DNA of 64,000 nt from Leadbetterella byssophila DSM 17132 (GTDB lineage Bacteria > Bacteroidota > Bacteroidia > Cytophagales > Spirosomataceae). The stretch is from contig NC_014655.1 in assembly GCF_000166395.1 (NCBI RefSeq), forward strand, positions 1,488,001 to 1,552,000, in the 5' to 3' direction. Numbering within the stretch: the first letter of the stretch is position 1; each line of letters begins with the position of its first letter. A program made the position numbers and the translations under genes. This document shows, piece after piece, positions 1 to 8,519 of the stretch. The notes under the pieces were generated by a model. The model did not search any database. It saw nothing but the letters and a program-made list of their open reading frames with translations, and was not told the DNA's origin.

Positions 1-198
1 ATTACCCATTTACCGCAAATAGCTGGGAAAGGACAGACTCATTTCTTCGTTTATAAAGAAGATAGCGGAGCGAAAACCATTAGTAAGATGAAAAAACTAA
101 GCACAGAAGAAAGAATCAATGAGATTGCTAAGATGATTGGGGGGCAAAATCCTTCGGAAAGTGCAATGAATAGCGCGAAAGAATTGTTACACTTATAA
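1..198 (+). CDS. recN: DNA repair protein RecN, C-terminal end (partial)
   Basis: The window opens inside this gene; 65 codons and the TAA stop are visible. The first residues read ITHLPQIAGKGQTHFFVYK, the conserved C-terminal stretch of RecN that follows the Walker B/D-loop region of this SMC-like ATPase. The family acts in double-strand break repair. The remainder, ending in KELLHL, is a short helical tail with no further motif. The rest lies left of the window, so length and start cannot be judged. A lipoprotein gene follows after 14 bases on the same strand, so read-through into it is possible. Confidence 0.85.
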   Translation: MTHLPQIAGKGQTHFFVYKEDSGAKTISKMKKLSTEERINEIAKMIGGQNPSESAMNSAKELLHL

Positions 199-212
199 AA
201 AAACACCTAGAT

Positions 213-608
213 ATGAAATTTTTAGTATGGGCTTTGTCCGCATTTTTATTCCTCTCTTGTGCAAGCAGTAATTCAGAAACAGAAGAACTTTACAATGCTT
301 TAGTTAAAGGTCATGACGAAGTAATGCCAAAATCTATGGCTATATCTTCCATCAGAGAAAGCATGATGAAGGCGGTGGAGAATGCTCCGGAAGAGAAGAA
401 AAATCAAGCACTAGACATCTCTACACGTTTATTGAAGGCCGAAGATAAGATGAATACCTGGATGGTTGAATTTGGTGACGCAATTAACGGCAAAGAGGAA
501 GATAAACTAGCTTCCTACAAAAAGCTTCACGAAGAAATCACTCAATTAAAAGAAGATACAGAAACTGCCATTGCAGACGCTAAAGCCCTAACTGCTGAGT
601 TCCAATGA
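213..608 (+). CDS. Small lipoprotein of unknown function
   Basis: 131 residues. The N-terminus is a lipoprotein signal with lipobox LFLSC, so mature Cys is near residue 16. The remainder is almost entirely charged and helical, with two predicted helices (about 25-75 and 80-131), and has no catalytic motif that I recognise. It starts 14 bases after recN and its stop overlaps the start of the next gene in ATGA (605-608), so it is translationally coupled to the SCO-family gene. That linkage suggests a role in the periplasmic or respiratory module downstream, but this is inference only. Confidence 0.8.
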   Translation: MKFLVWALSAFLFLSCASSNSETEELYNALVKGHDEVMPKSMAISSIRESMMKAVENAPEEKKNQALDISTRLLKAEDKMNTWMVEFGDAINGKEEDKLASYKKLHEEITQLKEDTETAIADAKALTAEFQ

Positions 609-1201
609 AAAAGATTCTGATTGCATTAACCAGTATTTCTATTTGGGCTTGTAGTAGAACAGCAGATGACCTTCCGGTCTTAGGCCCTGAAATAGATGGA
701 GTGGCCCACCAAATACCTGATTTTACCTTTGTCAATCAAGATGGTGATACCTTAACTCAGGAAATTACTAAGGATAAAATCTATGTGGCGGATTTCTTCT
801 TCTCCACTTGTCCAACCATTTGCCCTGTCATGAAGACGCAAATGTTGAGAATTTATGAAAAGTACAAAGACCAGCCTGATTTTTTAATCCTATCTCATTC
901 CATCAATCCCAGATATGATACTCCTGAAGTATTGAAAGAGTATAAAGAGAAACTGGGAATTCATGGTCATCAGTGGCAGTTCCTTACTGGTAACCTGAGC
1001 AATGTTTATGAACTAGCACAGAAAAGTTACTTAACCTCTGCATTAGAAGACTCTACTGCCGTAGACGAAGGGGGATTTATTCATAGCGGTGCATTTGTAT
1101 TAGTAGACAAAGACAGACACATTAGAGCCATATATGATGGAACGAAAGACAAAGAGGTGGATAAACTTATGGCAGATATTGATCTGTTACTTAAGCCTTA
1201 G
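605..1201 (+). CDS. SCO1/SenC family copper-binding thioredoxin-fold lipoprotein
   Basis: 198 residues with a lipoprotein signal (IWAC lipobox, Cys near residue 16). The thioredoxin-like fold carries the SCO copper motif CxxxC in STCPTICPVMK (near residues 69-73). The distal His is likely in GGFIHSGAFVLVDKD (near residue 160). SCO proteins deliver copper to the CuA site of cytochrome oxidase or act as thiol reductases on the outer face of the inner membrane. The start overlaps the previous stop in ATGA, and the 3' end overlaps the following cytochrome c gene by 68 bases, giving a tight three-gene unit. Context with a cytochrome c supports a respiratory role. Confidence 0.9.
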   Translation: MKKILIALTSISIWACSRTADDLPVLGPEIDGVAHQIPDFTFVNQDGDTLTQEITKDKIYVADFFFSTCPTICPVMKTQMLRIYEKYKDQPDFLILSHSINPRYDTPEVLKEYKEKLGIHGHQWQFLTGNLSNVYELAQKSYLTSALEDSTAVDEGGFIHSGAFVLVDKDRHIRAIYDGTKDKEVDKLMADIDLLLKP

Positions 1202-1526
1202 TGCTTGCACATCCAAAGATCAAATCAGGTACGAACAATTTGTGATTACCGGAGGGCAGTTATATCAACAACATTGCGCCAATTGCCACGGTGAATCCGG
1301 GCAGGGATTAAGGGAGCTATACCCTGCTTTAACAGAAAGTAAAAAGCTGGAAGATTTGAATTATCTCACCTGCATCATACGGAAGGGAGGGGATAAAATG
1401 CCAGCAAACAAGGAGTTATATGACCTGGATATTGCTCAAATCAGCACTTTTTTAAAGTATAGATGGGCAAAGGATAAAACAATCACTGAAACGGAGGATG
1501 TTTCAAAGATACAATGCGCTAATTAG
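1134..1526 (+). CDS. Small c-type cytochrome lipoprotein
   Basis: 130 residues. One haem-binding CxxCH motif is present in QHCANCHGESGQGL (near residues 48-52), and a likely distal Met is in GGDKMPANKELYD. The N-terminus, starting MMERKTKRW and ending LSLSAC, reads as a lipoprotein signal with Cys near residue 25. That favours this start even though it lies 68 bases inside the SCO gene in another frame; no later in-frame Met leaves a signal. Electron transfer at the outer face of the inner membrane is the likely role. The stop overlaps the convergent LptC-like gene by 8 bases. Confidence 0.85.
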   Translation: MMERKTKRWINLWQILICYLSLSACTSKDQIRYEQFVITGGQLYQQHCANCHGESGQGLRELYPALTESKKLEDLNYLTCIIRKGGDKMPANKELYDLDIAQISTFLKYRWAKDKTITETEDVSKIQCAN

Positions 1527-2070
1527 AGGTGGTGTCAACTATGGTGCGAATAGAATCTACAACCACCGTACCTCTAGATCTTCTTAAAGTGTATTTGGAA
1601 AAATCTTGCTCTGCTTCCATACCGCCTAGAGCAGTAAAATTCTCTCTAGGCGTTTTTATATCCACCTTCTTCTCAGAATAAATTTTCCGGGTAGTTGGAT
1701 TCCAAAAAAGCTCATCAGTAGCTAGAGATTGATTCTCTTTCGTATTATTTATCAGGACATTTCCACGCATTACATAGAGGTTTTCGCCTTTGATGTATCT
1801 TGCTGAATCTCCCCTAAGTCTGGAATACTCCACGCCGTTCTTATCTAGAAATGTGACGTACACCGGTTTGGGATAAACCTCTTCCCCACTGGCGTAGCGA
1901 AGCTGTTTCGCTGTACTCATTCTAATCTTGACATACCCAGAGTCACTATGAATAACATTGATATTATCAGCCTCCAAAACCGGACCATTATAGTCCATAT
2001 TTCCCTTTTGTGCATCCTTCTCTTCCGTACAAGAAAAGGCTATACAAACCAGAAATACCAGCTTTCTCAT
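1519..2070 (-). CDS. lptC: LptC-like LPS transport periplasmic protein
   Basis: 183 residues with a short lipoprotein-type signal (IAFSC, Cys near 14). The body has the repeated beta-strand pattern of the LptC/OstA fold: GPVLEADNINVIHSDSG, then RGDSARYIKGENLYVMRGN and LATDELFWNPTTRKIYS. LptC passes lipopolysaccharide from the LptBFG transporter to LptA. It overlaps the upstream barrel gene by 4 bases and forms a leftward operon with coaX; this order is common in Bacteroidota. Bacteroidota LptC proteins are often lipoproteins rather than having a TM anchor, which fits. Confidence 0.8.
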   Translation of the reverse strand: MRKLVFLVCIAFSCTEEKDAQKGNMDYNGPVLEADNINVIHSDSGYVKIRMSTAKQLRYASGEEVYPKPVYVTFLDKNGVEYSRLRGDSARYIKGENLYVMRGNVLINNTKENQSLATDELFWNPTTRKIYSEKKVDIKTPRENFTALGGMEAEQDFSKYTLRRSRGTVVVDSIRTIVDTTSN

Positions 2071-3356
2071 TGAATTCTAGGTCTATGGAACCAATCTCTC
2101 ATTAGAGAGAAATTCACCGTCATTTTGATATAATTTTCTTTTACCAGCTCTTTATCTAAAGTACCTCTGGTACCTACAGACAATGCCCAGTCAAAATAAG
2201 ATCCACCTTTTCCTAATGGCATAGACATACCAAAAGAAAAGCTGTTATCCTTTATATGTATACCGTTAATATAATATGGTGTTTGCAGAGATTTAAAACC
2301 TGCTCTATAGAAGACTTGATTAAAATAGGCAGTAGAGTTGACATCCGGAATCCATTCCACGCCAAAGCTCATTTGTTTACTATTTCGTATGTTTGCAGCT
2401 GCCCTTGCATCAAATGGCTTTGAAATCCCTTCCCAATCCGTGAATGCATATTCAGCAGCAATTAAAAATTGGTATGTCTTTTCTAAACTTATACCTACAC
2501 GATAACTGCTGGGCAAAGAAGTGGCAAAATCAGATACGGCCAAAGTATCCGGAGTGGCTAAAGGAGTAATTCCATTACTTGTATTGGCTAAGTTTTGGAA
2601 AATATGCAATCTCTCTCCACTCAAATCTGTACCTAGTTGATAGGTACCTCCCACGTTCGCCTTCCATCTTTTACTTAATTTCTGCGCATATGCCAAGCCA
2701 CCTTTCAAGGCAAAACCTGACATACTGCTTCTACCCGTGAATCTGCTGTAAGTAGCAGAACTGATAAATAAAGATGTAGTGTCTCTAACTATATTACCAA
2801 AATAGTATTGACCTTCAACCCCTAGATATAAACCTCTGGCTATTTGCACGGAATTCGTCAATCCAACTTTAGACAAGCCGCCATAATCAGAAAAATGATA
2901 TGAACTGATCGAAGATGAACCGGTAAAATGTCTTCTCACGACATTTTCATAATCAACAATACTATGAGGTTTAAAAGAAACTCCAATTCCCCAAGCTCTA
3001 GTCACAGGGAAAGCCATGGTTAGATTACTCAGGTTCATTCCGAAGTCCTGTCCCAAAAGAGTTCCTTGCTCCTGATTCCTAAAATAACCGTTCCCACCCA
3101 CACTCAGCGCTACATACTTCATACCGTTCACCACTCTGTCTTTACCCATAAGGGCAGGATTCAAAGTATTGATATAGAATGTATTACCAAATGACACACC
3201 TGTTCCTCCCATCATTTCCTGGGCGGCTGTGGTTTCTTCCGTCAGCTCTCCTATGCCTATGGCAGAATAGGGGCTCCGGCCTTGACCCTGAGCAAATGTA
3301 TAGTGCGAACCAAATAATAAAATGGACAAATAGGCGAGTCTAAGCTTCAGCGACAT
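2067..3356 (-). CDS. Outer-membrane beta-barrel protein of unknown substrate
   Basis: 429 residues with a cleavable signal peptide (cleavage likely after HYTFA, about residue 22). The mature protein begins QGQGRSPYSAIGIGEL, a start shared by PorV/FadL-like Bacteroidota barrels. It is built of alternating amphipathic strands with many aromatic residues, and ends with FSLMRDWFHRPRIQ. It overlaps coaX by 17 bases upstream and lptC by 4 bases downstream, so translation is coupled. A role in the outer membrane next to LPS export is suggested by position only. I see no catalytic motif. Confidence 0.75.
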   Translation of the reverse strand: MSLKLRLAYLSILLFGSHYTFAQGQGRSPYSAIGIGELTEETTAAQEMMGGTGVSFGNTFYINTLNPALMGKDRVVNGMKYVALSVGGNGYFRNQEQGTLLGQDFGMNLSNLTMAFPVTRAWGIGVSFKPHSIVDYENVVRRHFTGSSSISSYHFSDYGGLSKVGLTNSVQIARGLYLGVEGQYYFGNIVRDTTSLFISSATYSRFTGRSSMSGFALKGGLAYAQKLSKRWKANVGGTYQLGTDLSGERLHIFQNLANTSNGITPLATPDTLAVSDFATSLPSSYRVGISLEKTYQFLIAAEYAFTDWEGISKPFDARAAANIRNSKQMSFGVEWIPDVNSTAYFNQVFYRAGFKSLQTPYYINGIHIKDNSFSFGMSMPLGKGGSYFDWALSVGTRGTLDKELVKENYIKMTVNFSLMRDWFHRPRIQ

Positions 3357-4056
3357 TGTAAAGTAGTATTCGTATTAAACCTTCCAAAACCAAATTTGGA
3401 GCTGCAAAGGTCGGATATTTTATTTGAGTTTCAAAGTAGCGGGCATCACCTCCACACAATAAAACTCTCGGATTATAAGATTCTTGGTAACTTTTTATTA
3501 CTCCGTTTATCTCCTGGATTATCCCATTCATAACCCCACTCTGTATACAAGTTTCTGTAGAGGTACCCAAAAGATCCGGAATATCCGTTGCATCTACTAA
3601 CGGAAGTTTGCCTGTAAAAGTATGCAAAGCTTGAAATCGAATACGCCTTCCTGGTGAAATTATTCCCCCCAAGAAATTATTATGCGCATCCACCAGATCA
3701 TATTTGATCGCTGTACCTATATCAACAATGAGTACATCCTGGTTCGGAAATCTAGCGTTCGCTCCCACAGCGGCGGCCAATCGATCTACACCTAGCGTTC
3801 CCGGAGTTCCGTAACAGTTTCCTATTGGAATAGGCGAATGGGCTCTAAAAAAGAAAACTTTCTTGTATTCTGAAAAAAGGTATTGAAGCCTATCCTCTGG
3901 TTCTACCACGGAACTTACAATTACACTTTCTTCACCCTTATATTTTTCAATCGCCTCTAAAGAACTTGAGTATCTTTCTACAGACAAAAGATTTGTGTCT
4001 TCAAAATGCCCCACTTTAGTGGAAGTGTTTCCAATATCAAAAGCTAAATGATACAA
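3340..4056 (-). CDS. coaX: Type III pantothenate kinase
   Basis: 238 residues, somewhat shorter than the usual ~255. The ASKHA-fold phosphate motifs are visible: FDIGNTSTKVG at residues 6-16, GVDRLAAAVGA near 93, and VDIGTAIKYDLVD near 111. GGIISPGRRIRF and LLCGGDARYF complete the family signature. It phosphorylates pantothenate in the first step of CoA synthesis and, unlike type I enzymes, is not CoA-inhibited. It is the first gene of a leftward operon with the barrel protein and lptC. A TATTTTTG -7 element lies 21 bases upstream, implying a short leader. Confidence 0.93.
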   Translation of the reverse strand: MYHLAFDIGNTSTKVGHFEDTNLLSVERYSSSLEAIEKYKGEESVIVSSVVEPEDRLQYLFSEYKKVFFFRAHSPIPIGNCYGTPGTLGVDRLAAAVGANARFPNQDVLIVDIGTAIKYDLVDAHNNFLGGIISPGRRIRFQALHTFTGKLPLVDATDIPDLLGTSTETCIQSGVMNGIIQEINGVIKSYQESYNPRVLLCGGDARYFETQIKYPTFAAPNLVLEGLIRILLYNVAEA

Positions 4057-4076
4057 TACTTTACCAGAATTTGAAG

Positions 4077-4084
4077 CAAAAATA
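4077..4084 (-). promoter_or_regulatory. Bacteroidota -7 promoter element for coaX
   Basis: On the minus strand this reads TATTTTTG, matching TAnnTTTG. It ends 21 bases before the coaX ATG, so the leader would be about 10-15 nt. No clear -33 TTTG was found. Confidence 0.5.
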
Positions 4085-4183
4085 TGTAAATACCGCTCCG
4101 GATTTTCTGAGAGACTAAGTTTTTTCTTCCGATAAAATTCCTAAATTGGGGCAGCAAATCATACGAATTAAACCTGTTAAAAT

Positions 4184-5332
4184 ATGTCTAAAGTAAAAGT
4201 AGGCGTGGTAGGTACCGGCTTTATCGGACCTGCACACATAGAAGCATTGAGACGACTTCCGAATGTAGAAGTACTGGCACTTTGTGAAGTAACCAAAGAG
4301 TTAGCCGAGGCAAAAGCGCAACAATTGGGAATAGAAAGGGCTTGTACATTTGATGAGCTTTTAGCTATGAAAGACATACAGTCCGTGCATATCTGTACGC
4401 CTAACTTCCTACATTTCAAACAGGCCAAAGCGGTATTAGAAGCCGGAAAGCATGTAATCTGTGAAAAACCTTTGGCTACGGATGTTAATGAAGCGAAAGA
4501 ATTAGTTGAACTTGCTGCTCAAAAAGGATTAGTCAATGCCGTCCACTTTAATTTACGCTATTATCCTTTGGTACGCCAAATCAAAACCATGCGTGAGAAA
4601 GGTGAGATAGGTGAAATATATAGCATTTTAGGCTCTTACTTACAAGACTGGTTGTTCTACAATACTGATTACAGTTGGCGCTTAGAACCGGACAAATCCG
4701 GAGACACCAGAGCCGTAGCTGATATTGGCTCCCACCTAATTGATATGATTGAGTATACCTCAGGACTAAAGATTACAGAAGTCTTCGCAGACTTTAATAT
4801 CATCCATAAGATCCGCAAAAAGCCTTTGAAACCGGTAGAAACATATTCCGGAAAAATGCTTACGGCAGAAGATTATGCAGATGTAAACATCAATACGGAA
4901 GATCATGCTACCATCTTATTGAGATTTGACAATGGAAATAAAGGTTCTGTCACCGTATCTCAAGTTTCTGCAGGTAGAAAGAACCAGTTGAAATTAGAGA
5001 TCTCAGGATCTAACTGCACCATTGCTTTCAATTCTGAAGCGCCAAATGAGATGTGGATAGGTAGAAGAGACGGAGCTAACCAGCTTCTAATGCGCGATCC
5101 TGCATTAGTACACGGAGAGGTTAGACCTCTAATCACGTATCCCGGAGGTCACAACGAAGGTTTCGGAGATACCTCTAAGCAGATGTTCAAAGAAGTTTAC
5201 GCTGCCATTGAAGGTGGTAAACAACCCGATACTCCCCTATTTCCAACCTTTGCCGACGGATATAGAGAATTGCTTATTGCTGAAAGCATCTTAGAAAGTA
5301 CTAAAACTGAAAAATGGACTAAAGTATTATGA
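4184..5332 (+). CDS. Gfo/Idh/MocA family NAD(P)-dependent sugar oxidoreductase
   Basis: 382 residues. The N-terminal Rossmann fold begins VGVVGTGFIGPAHIEAL (GxGxxG at 10-15). The family lysine motif is ICEKPLATDVNEA (near residues 92-104), and the catalytic-region aspartate/histidine are in VADIGSHLIDMIEY (near 184-197). The C-terminal sheet carries the substrate pocket, including YPGGHNEGFGD. These enzymes oxidise or epimerise sugar alcohols, inositols or glycosides; the substrate cannot be read from sequence. It overlaps the next gene, a TIM-barrel isomerase, in ATGA (5329-5332). This pairing is typical of polyol or sugar catabolic cassettes. Confidence 0.9.
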   Translation: MSKVKVGVVGTGFIGPAHIEALRRLPNVEVLALCEVTKELAEAKAQQLGIERACTFDELLAMKDIQSVHICTPNFLHFKQAKAVLEAGKHVICEKPLATDVNEAKELVELAAQKGLVNAVHFNLRYYPLVRQIKTMREKGEIGEIYSILGSYLQDWLFYNTDYSWRLEPDKSGDTRAVADIGSHLIDMIEYTSGLKITEVFADFNIIHKIRKKPLKPVETYSGKMLTAEDYADVNINTEDHATILLRFDNGNKGSVTVSQVSAGRKNQLKLEISGSNCTIAFNSEAPNEMWIGRRDGANQLLMRDPALVHGEVRPLITYPGGHNEGFGDTSKQMFKEVYAAIEGGKQPDTPLFPTFADGYRELLIAESILESTKTEKWTKVL

Positions 5333-6387
5333 GCATGAAAACTATTAAAGGGCCAGGTATCTTTTTAGCCCAATTCTTAGGAGACACTCCTCCCTTTAAC
5401 ACCTTAGACAGCATAGCTGACTATATGGCCTCATTAGGCTATAAAGGTTTGCAGATTCCCACGAATGATCCTGCTATCTTTGATGTAAAAAAAGCTGCAG
5501 AATCTAAGACGTATGCTGATGAGATCAAGGGCAAATTAAAAGAAAAGGGATTAGAGATCACCGAATTGTCTACACACTTACAAGGACAATTAGTGGCCTC
5601 CCACCCTATCTATAACCCTCTATTTGACGCCTTCTCCCCTAAGGAAGTGCATGGAAACGAACCGGCACGTAGAGAGTGGGCCATTGAACAAGTTAAACTA
5701 GCGGCTAAAGCATCTAAGAACCTAGGACTAACTTCTCATGTGGGCTTTTCTGGAGCCTTAGCATGGCCTTTCTTATATCCATGGCCTCAGAGACCTGCAG
5801 GGCTTATTGACACTGCATTTAAAGAACTAGGAAAACGCTGGAAACCTATATTGGACGTATACGATGAAAACGGCGTAGATTACTGTTTTGAATTACATCC
5901 GGGAGAAGATCTTTTTGATGGTACCTCCTTCGAGTTATTCTTAAAACATGTAGATAATCATCCTAGAGCTAATATCAATTACGACCCAAGCCATTTTGTT
6001 TTACAAGCCTTGGATTACGTACAGTTCATAGATTTCTACCACGAAAGAATCAAAGCTTTCCACGTGAAAGATGCAGAGTTCAATCCTACGGGCAAACAGG
6101 GGGTGTACAGCGGCTTTGCAGGATGGGCAGATAGAGCAGGAAGATTTAGGTCTTTAGGAGATGGACAAGTGGATTTCAGCACCATTTTCTCTAAACTTAG
6201 CCAATACGGCTATGACGGATGGGCCGTTCTAGAATGGGAATGCTGTATCAAATCATCTGAACAAGGTGCCAGAGAAGGTGCTCCATTCATCGAAAGCCAT
6301 ATCATTGAAGTGGTGACACGAGCCTTTGATGACTTCGCGGCCACTGGAACAGATGAAAATGTTAACCGACAAGTATTAGGTCTATAA
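5329..6387 (+). CDS. Sugar phosphate isomerase/epimerase (xylose isomerase-like TIM barrel)
   Basis: 352 residues. Metal-ligand motifs of the AP-endonuclease-2/IolE-like barrel are visible: Glu in CFELHPGEDLFDG, Asp/His in NINYDPSHFVLQ, His in IKAFHVKDAEF, and a final Glu in DGWAVLEWECC. The family isomerises or epimerises keto-sugars using a divalent metal. It is coupled to the upstream Gfo/Idh dehydrogenase by the ATGA overlap and followed at once by a strong hairpin terminator, so the two genes are one transcription unit. The substrate is not determinable from the sequence. Confidence 0.9.
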   Translation: MSMKTIKGPGIFLAQFLGDTPPFNTLDSIADYMASLGYKGLQIPTNDPAIFDVKKAAESKTYADEIKGKLKEKGLEITELSTHLQGQLVASHPIYNPLFDAFSPKEVHGNEPARREWAIEQVKLAAKASKNLGLTSHVGFSGALAWPFLYPWPQRPAGLIDTAFKELGKRWKPILDVYDENGVDYCFELHPGEDLFDGTSFELFLKHVDNHPRANINYDPSHFVLQALDYVQFIDFYHERIKAFHVKDAEFNPTGKQGVYSGFAGWADRAGRFRSLGDGQVDFSTIFSKLSQYGYDGWAVLEWECCIKSSEQGAREGAPFIESHIIEVVTRAFDDFAATGTDENVNRQVLGL

Positions 6388-7103
6388 GCTCCGAGAATTC
6401 GGAGCTTTTTTAATATGATGTATCTTTCTACCATTCCCCTCCATGTATCTGTGGATGCAAGGGTCGAAAGTAAAAAGATCTCAAAAAGCCATGCGAGCAA
6501 AAAGTAAAAAAAGGGGTTCTTCAAAATAGGCCTCTTCCACTTGATCCTCTCTACCAAAAGGATAACAGAAGTAATTATCATAGGCATAAAGACCGTTGCC
6601 GGCAAACCCAGATCCGGCTGAATGGCTCTTGCTACACGGAACAGACCCGGATTTAGTATCACAATACTACATCCCACTATAAATGCCACATGCCACCTCA
6701 GCCTATGCTTATTCTTCATAGCGATACTGAAGTACACCAAGATGGATACGGCATCAAGCAGGCTTATGAAAGCCCCTACCGCTGCATGCTCCGGATCTTT
6801 GGGCCAAACTCTGCGCGCTTCCATCTGAAGTAAAATCAGTATGGTACTGACCAAAAGGATGATTAAACCATAAGTAAACTTTCCTAAGTTAGCATGCCAT
6901 CTTATTTGCTTGTATCTAATCAGCAAGGGCTGAGTAATGAGAATCAAAAACCACAGAGAAAACGCAGCGAAATGTACATGAATGACTAAAGGAAGAGAAG
7001 ATTCACCTTGAAGATTTTTAAGATAAGTAAAAGAAAAACCACATAGAGTGATAAGAAACAATAGGCCAAAAAAAACAGACCAAAAAGTATACTTATTCTC
7101 CAT
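6210..7103 (-). CDS. Seven-TM membrane protein of unknown function, 3' end overlapping convergent gene
   Basis: 297 codons. Residues 1-220 hold about seven hydrophobic helices, with His and Arg residues in WHANLGKF and WHVAFIVG, a pattern seen in DUF2306-like membrane proteins that may bind haem; I cannot confirm the family. From about residue 230 the sequence loses hydrophobicity and is simply the antisense of the terminator and last 178 bases of the sugar isomerase gene. A TAA exists in the neighbouring frame at about 6412-6414, just after GMVERYII. The natural protein may therefore have ended there before a 1-base change, or it really carries a 67-residue read-through tail. The core is a confident gene; the C-terminus is doubtful. 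Confidence 0.7.
   Translation of the reverse strand: MENKYTFWSVFFGLLFLITLCGFSFTYLKNLQGESSLPLVIHVHFAAFSLWFLILITQPLLIRYKQIRWHANLGKFTYGLIILLVSTILILLQMEARRVWPKDPEHAAVGAFISLLDAVSILVYFSIAMKNKHRLRWHVAFIVGCSIVILNPGLFRVARAIQPDLGLPATVFMPMIITSVILLVERIKWKRPILKNPFFYFLLAWLFEIFLLSTLASTDTWRGMVERYIILKKLRILGAYRPNTCRLTFSSVPVAAKSSKARVTTSMIWLSMNGAPSLAPCSDDLIQHSHSRTAHPS
6387..6412 (+). terminator. Rho-independent terminator after the sugar isomerase gene
   Basis: Arms AGCTCCGA (6387-6394) and TCGGAGCT (6399-6406) with a four-base loop are followed by a T run. The left arm begins at the gene's stop. The hairpin also lies inside the open frame of the convergent membrane-protein gene. Confidence 0.85.
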
Positions 7104-7161
7104 GTGGTTTGATTACTATATAATACTAAATTACATAATAATCAGGACTTTACCAAATTTT

Positions 7162-8409
7162 TTAAGCTTTTTCTGAAGCCAGGGCTTTATCCGCCATTTT
7201 GCCCACCGTTAAACCTTGTACTAAAATGGAAAATACTACCACAAAATAGGTGATGGCAATCAATAAAGGCCTGTATTCATTATCCTGTGCTGACAGAGCC
7301 AATGCTATAGAAACTCCGCCTCTTAAGCCTCCCCAAACCAGGATTTTGATGGTCCCTTTGCTAAACTTCTGCTTAAAACGAATAAATAAAGTAGGCACCC
7401 AAATGGACAAGAATCTAGCGAATAGCACTACAATTATGGCTATTAAACCACCTTTCCAATATTCCAGTATATTTGGAATGAGTAATAGTTCGAATCCAAT
7501 GAACAGGAAAAGTACGGCGTTCATGATCTCATCTATTAATTCCCAAAACTTGTTCAGATAGTCCTTAGTCTCATCAGACATGGCTGTTCTTTTCCCATAA
7601 TTACCTATGATCAAACCTGCGGTAACCATGGTCAAAGGCCCGGAAATATGCATAGCATGAGCAATCAAATACCCTCCCATCACCACTGATAAAGTGATCA
7701 ATACCGAAACGATATAATCGTTTACGTTTTTAATAGCGTTTGAAGCCGTAAAACCTAAAATGGTTCCCAGCAAGAAGCCTCCTCCCGCTTCTTTGATCAA
7801 AAGCCATGATACATTGCCCAAATTAATATCCGCTGAATGTCCGCTAGTTAACTTAAGAATTACAGCAAAGACCACAACCGCTACACCGTCATTGAAGAGC
7901 GATTCCCCAGCCACTTTGGTTTCTAATGATTTCGGCACTTTAGCATTCTTAAGTATACTCAAAACCGCCACGGGGTCTGTAGGTGAGATCAGAGCTCCAA
8001 ATAGCAAACAATATATGAGTGGTAGCTCCATTCCAATTAGAGGAAGAGCCCAGTATAGTACCATTCCCACTATGAAGGTTGAGATGATCACACTAACGGA
8101 AGAAAAAAGCATGACGGGTAGCTTTTGCTCCCTAAGGTCTGCAATATTAATATGTATGGCACCTGCAAAGAGAAGAAAGTTCAGCATGGCTCCCATCAGG
8201 ACCTCCGTAAAATCCACCCCGATCAACAGTTGTGAAAAGTCCATCAAAAATTCAGGGAAGATCTTACCAAAACTCACCAATAGGATAGAACTGATCATAG
8301 CAATGGCCATGATACCTATAGCAGGCGGAAAACGTAAAAATCTAAGGTTTAAATAGGCAAAGAAAGAAGCTAATACTATTAAAATTGAAAACGAATAATA
8401 TAATTCCAT
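7162..8409 (-). CDS. CPA1-type sodium/proton antiporter
   Basis: 415 residues with 12-13 hydrophobic helices. Hallmark CPA1 motifs are present: FLLFAGAIHINIADL, PTDPVAVLSILKNAKVP (near 142-158), GESLFNDGVAVVVF (near 168-181, with the ion-binding N-D pair) and WGGLRGGVSIALALS near the C-terminus. It exchanges Na+ or K+ for protons across the inner membrane. It stands alone, divergent from the CocE-like hydrolase gene, with its own -7 element (8426-8433). The RCK or TrkA-C regulatory domain found in some homologues is absent. Confidence 0.9.
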   Translation of the reverse strand: MELYYSFSILIVLASFFAYLNLRFLRFPPAIGIMAIAMISSILLVSFGKIFPEFLMDFSQLLIGVDFTEVLMGAMLNFLLFAGAIHINIADLREQKLPVMLFSSVSVIISTFIVGMVLYWALPLIGMELPLIYCLLFGALISPTDPVAVLSILKNAKVPKSLETKVAGESLFNDGVAVVVFAVILKLTSGHSADINLGNVSWLLIKEAGGGFLLGTILGFTASNAIKNVNDYIVSVLITLSVVMGGYLIAHAMHISGPLTMVTAGLIIGNYGKRTAMSDETKDYLNKFWELIDEIMNAVLFLFIGFELLLIPNILEYWKGGLIAIIVVLFARFLSIWVPTLFIRFKQKFSKGTIKILVWGGLRGGVSIALALSAQDNEYRPLLIAITYFVVVFSILVQGLTVGKMADKALASEKA

Positions 8410-8425
8410 TAAATAGGTGTTTTTA

Positions 8426-8433
8426 CAAAATTA
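8426..8433 (-). promoter_or_regulatory. -7 promoter element for the antiporter gene
   Basis: The minus strand reads TAATTTTG (TAnnTTTG) 16 bases before the ATG at 8409, giving a leader of roughly 10 nt. Confidence 0.5.
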
Positions 8434-8485
8434 TATATTTCCTTTAAAAGCTTCCCTAAAAAATGTGTGAGTTAGCTACTTTTTG

Positions 8486-8493
8486 TATATTTG
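8486..8493 (+). promoter_or_regulatory. -7 promoter element that fixes the start of the CocE-like hydrolase
   Basis: TATATTTG matches TAnnTTTG. It lies downstream of an upstream in-frame ATG (8463) and 26 bases before the ATG at 8520. A transcript from here cannot include the earlier ATG, so 8520 is the better start. Confidence 0.6.
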
Positions 8494-8519
8494 AAAAGTA
8501 TGATAAACACCTAACTCAC

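Noticed and set aside
7760-8356. 198-codon open frame on the plus strand
   Set aside because: Antisense shadow of the antiporter gene; the translation is Lys/Ser/Ile-rich with no recognisable domain.
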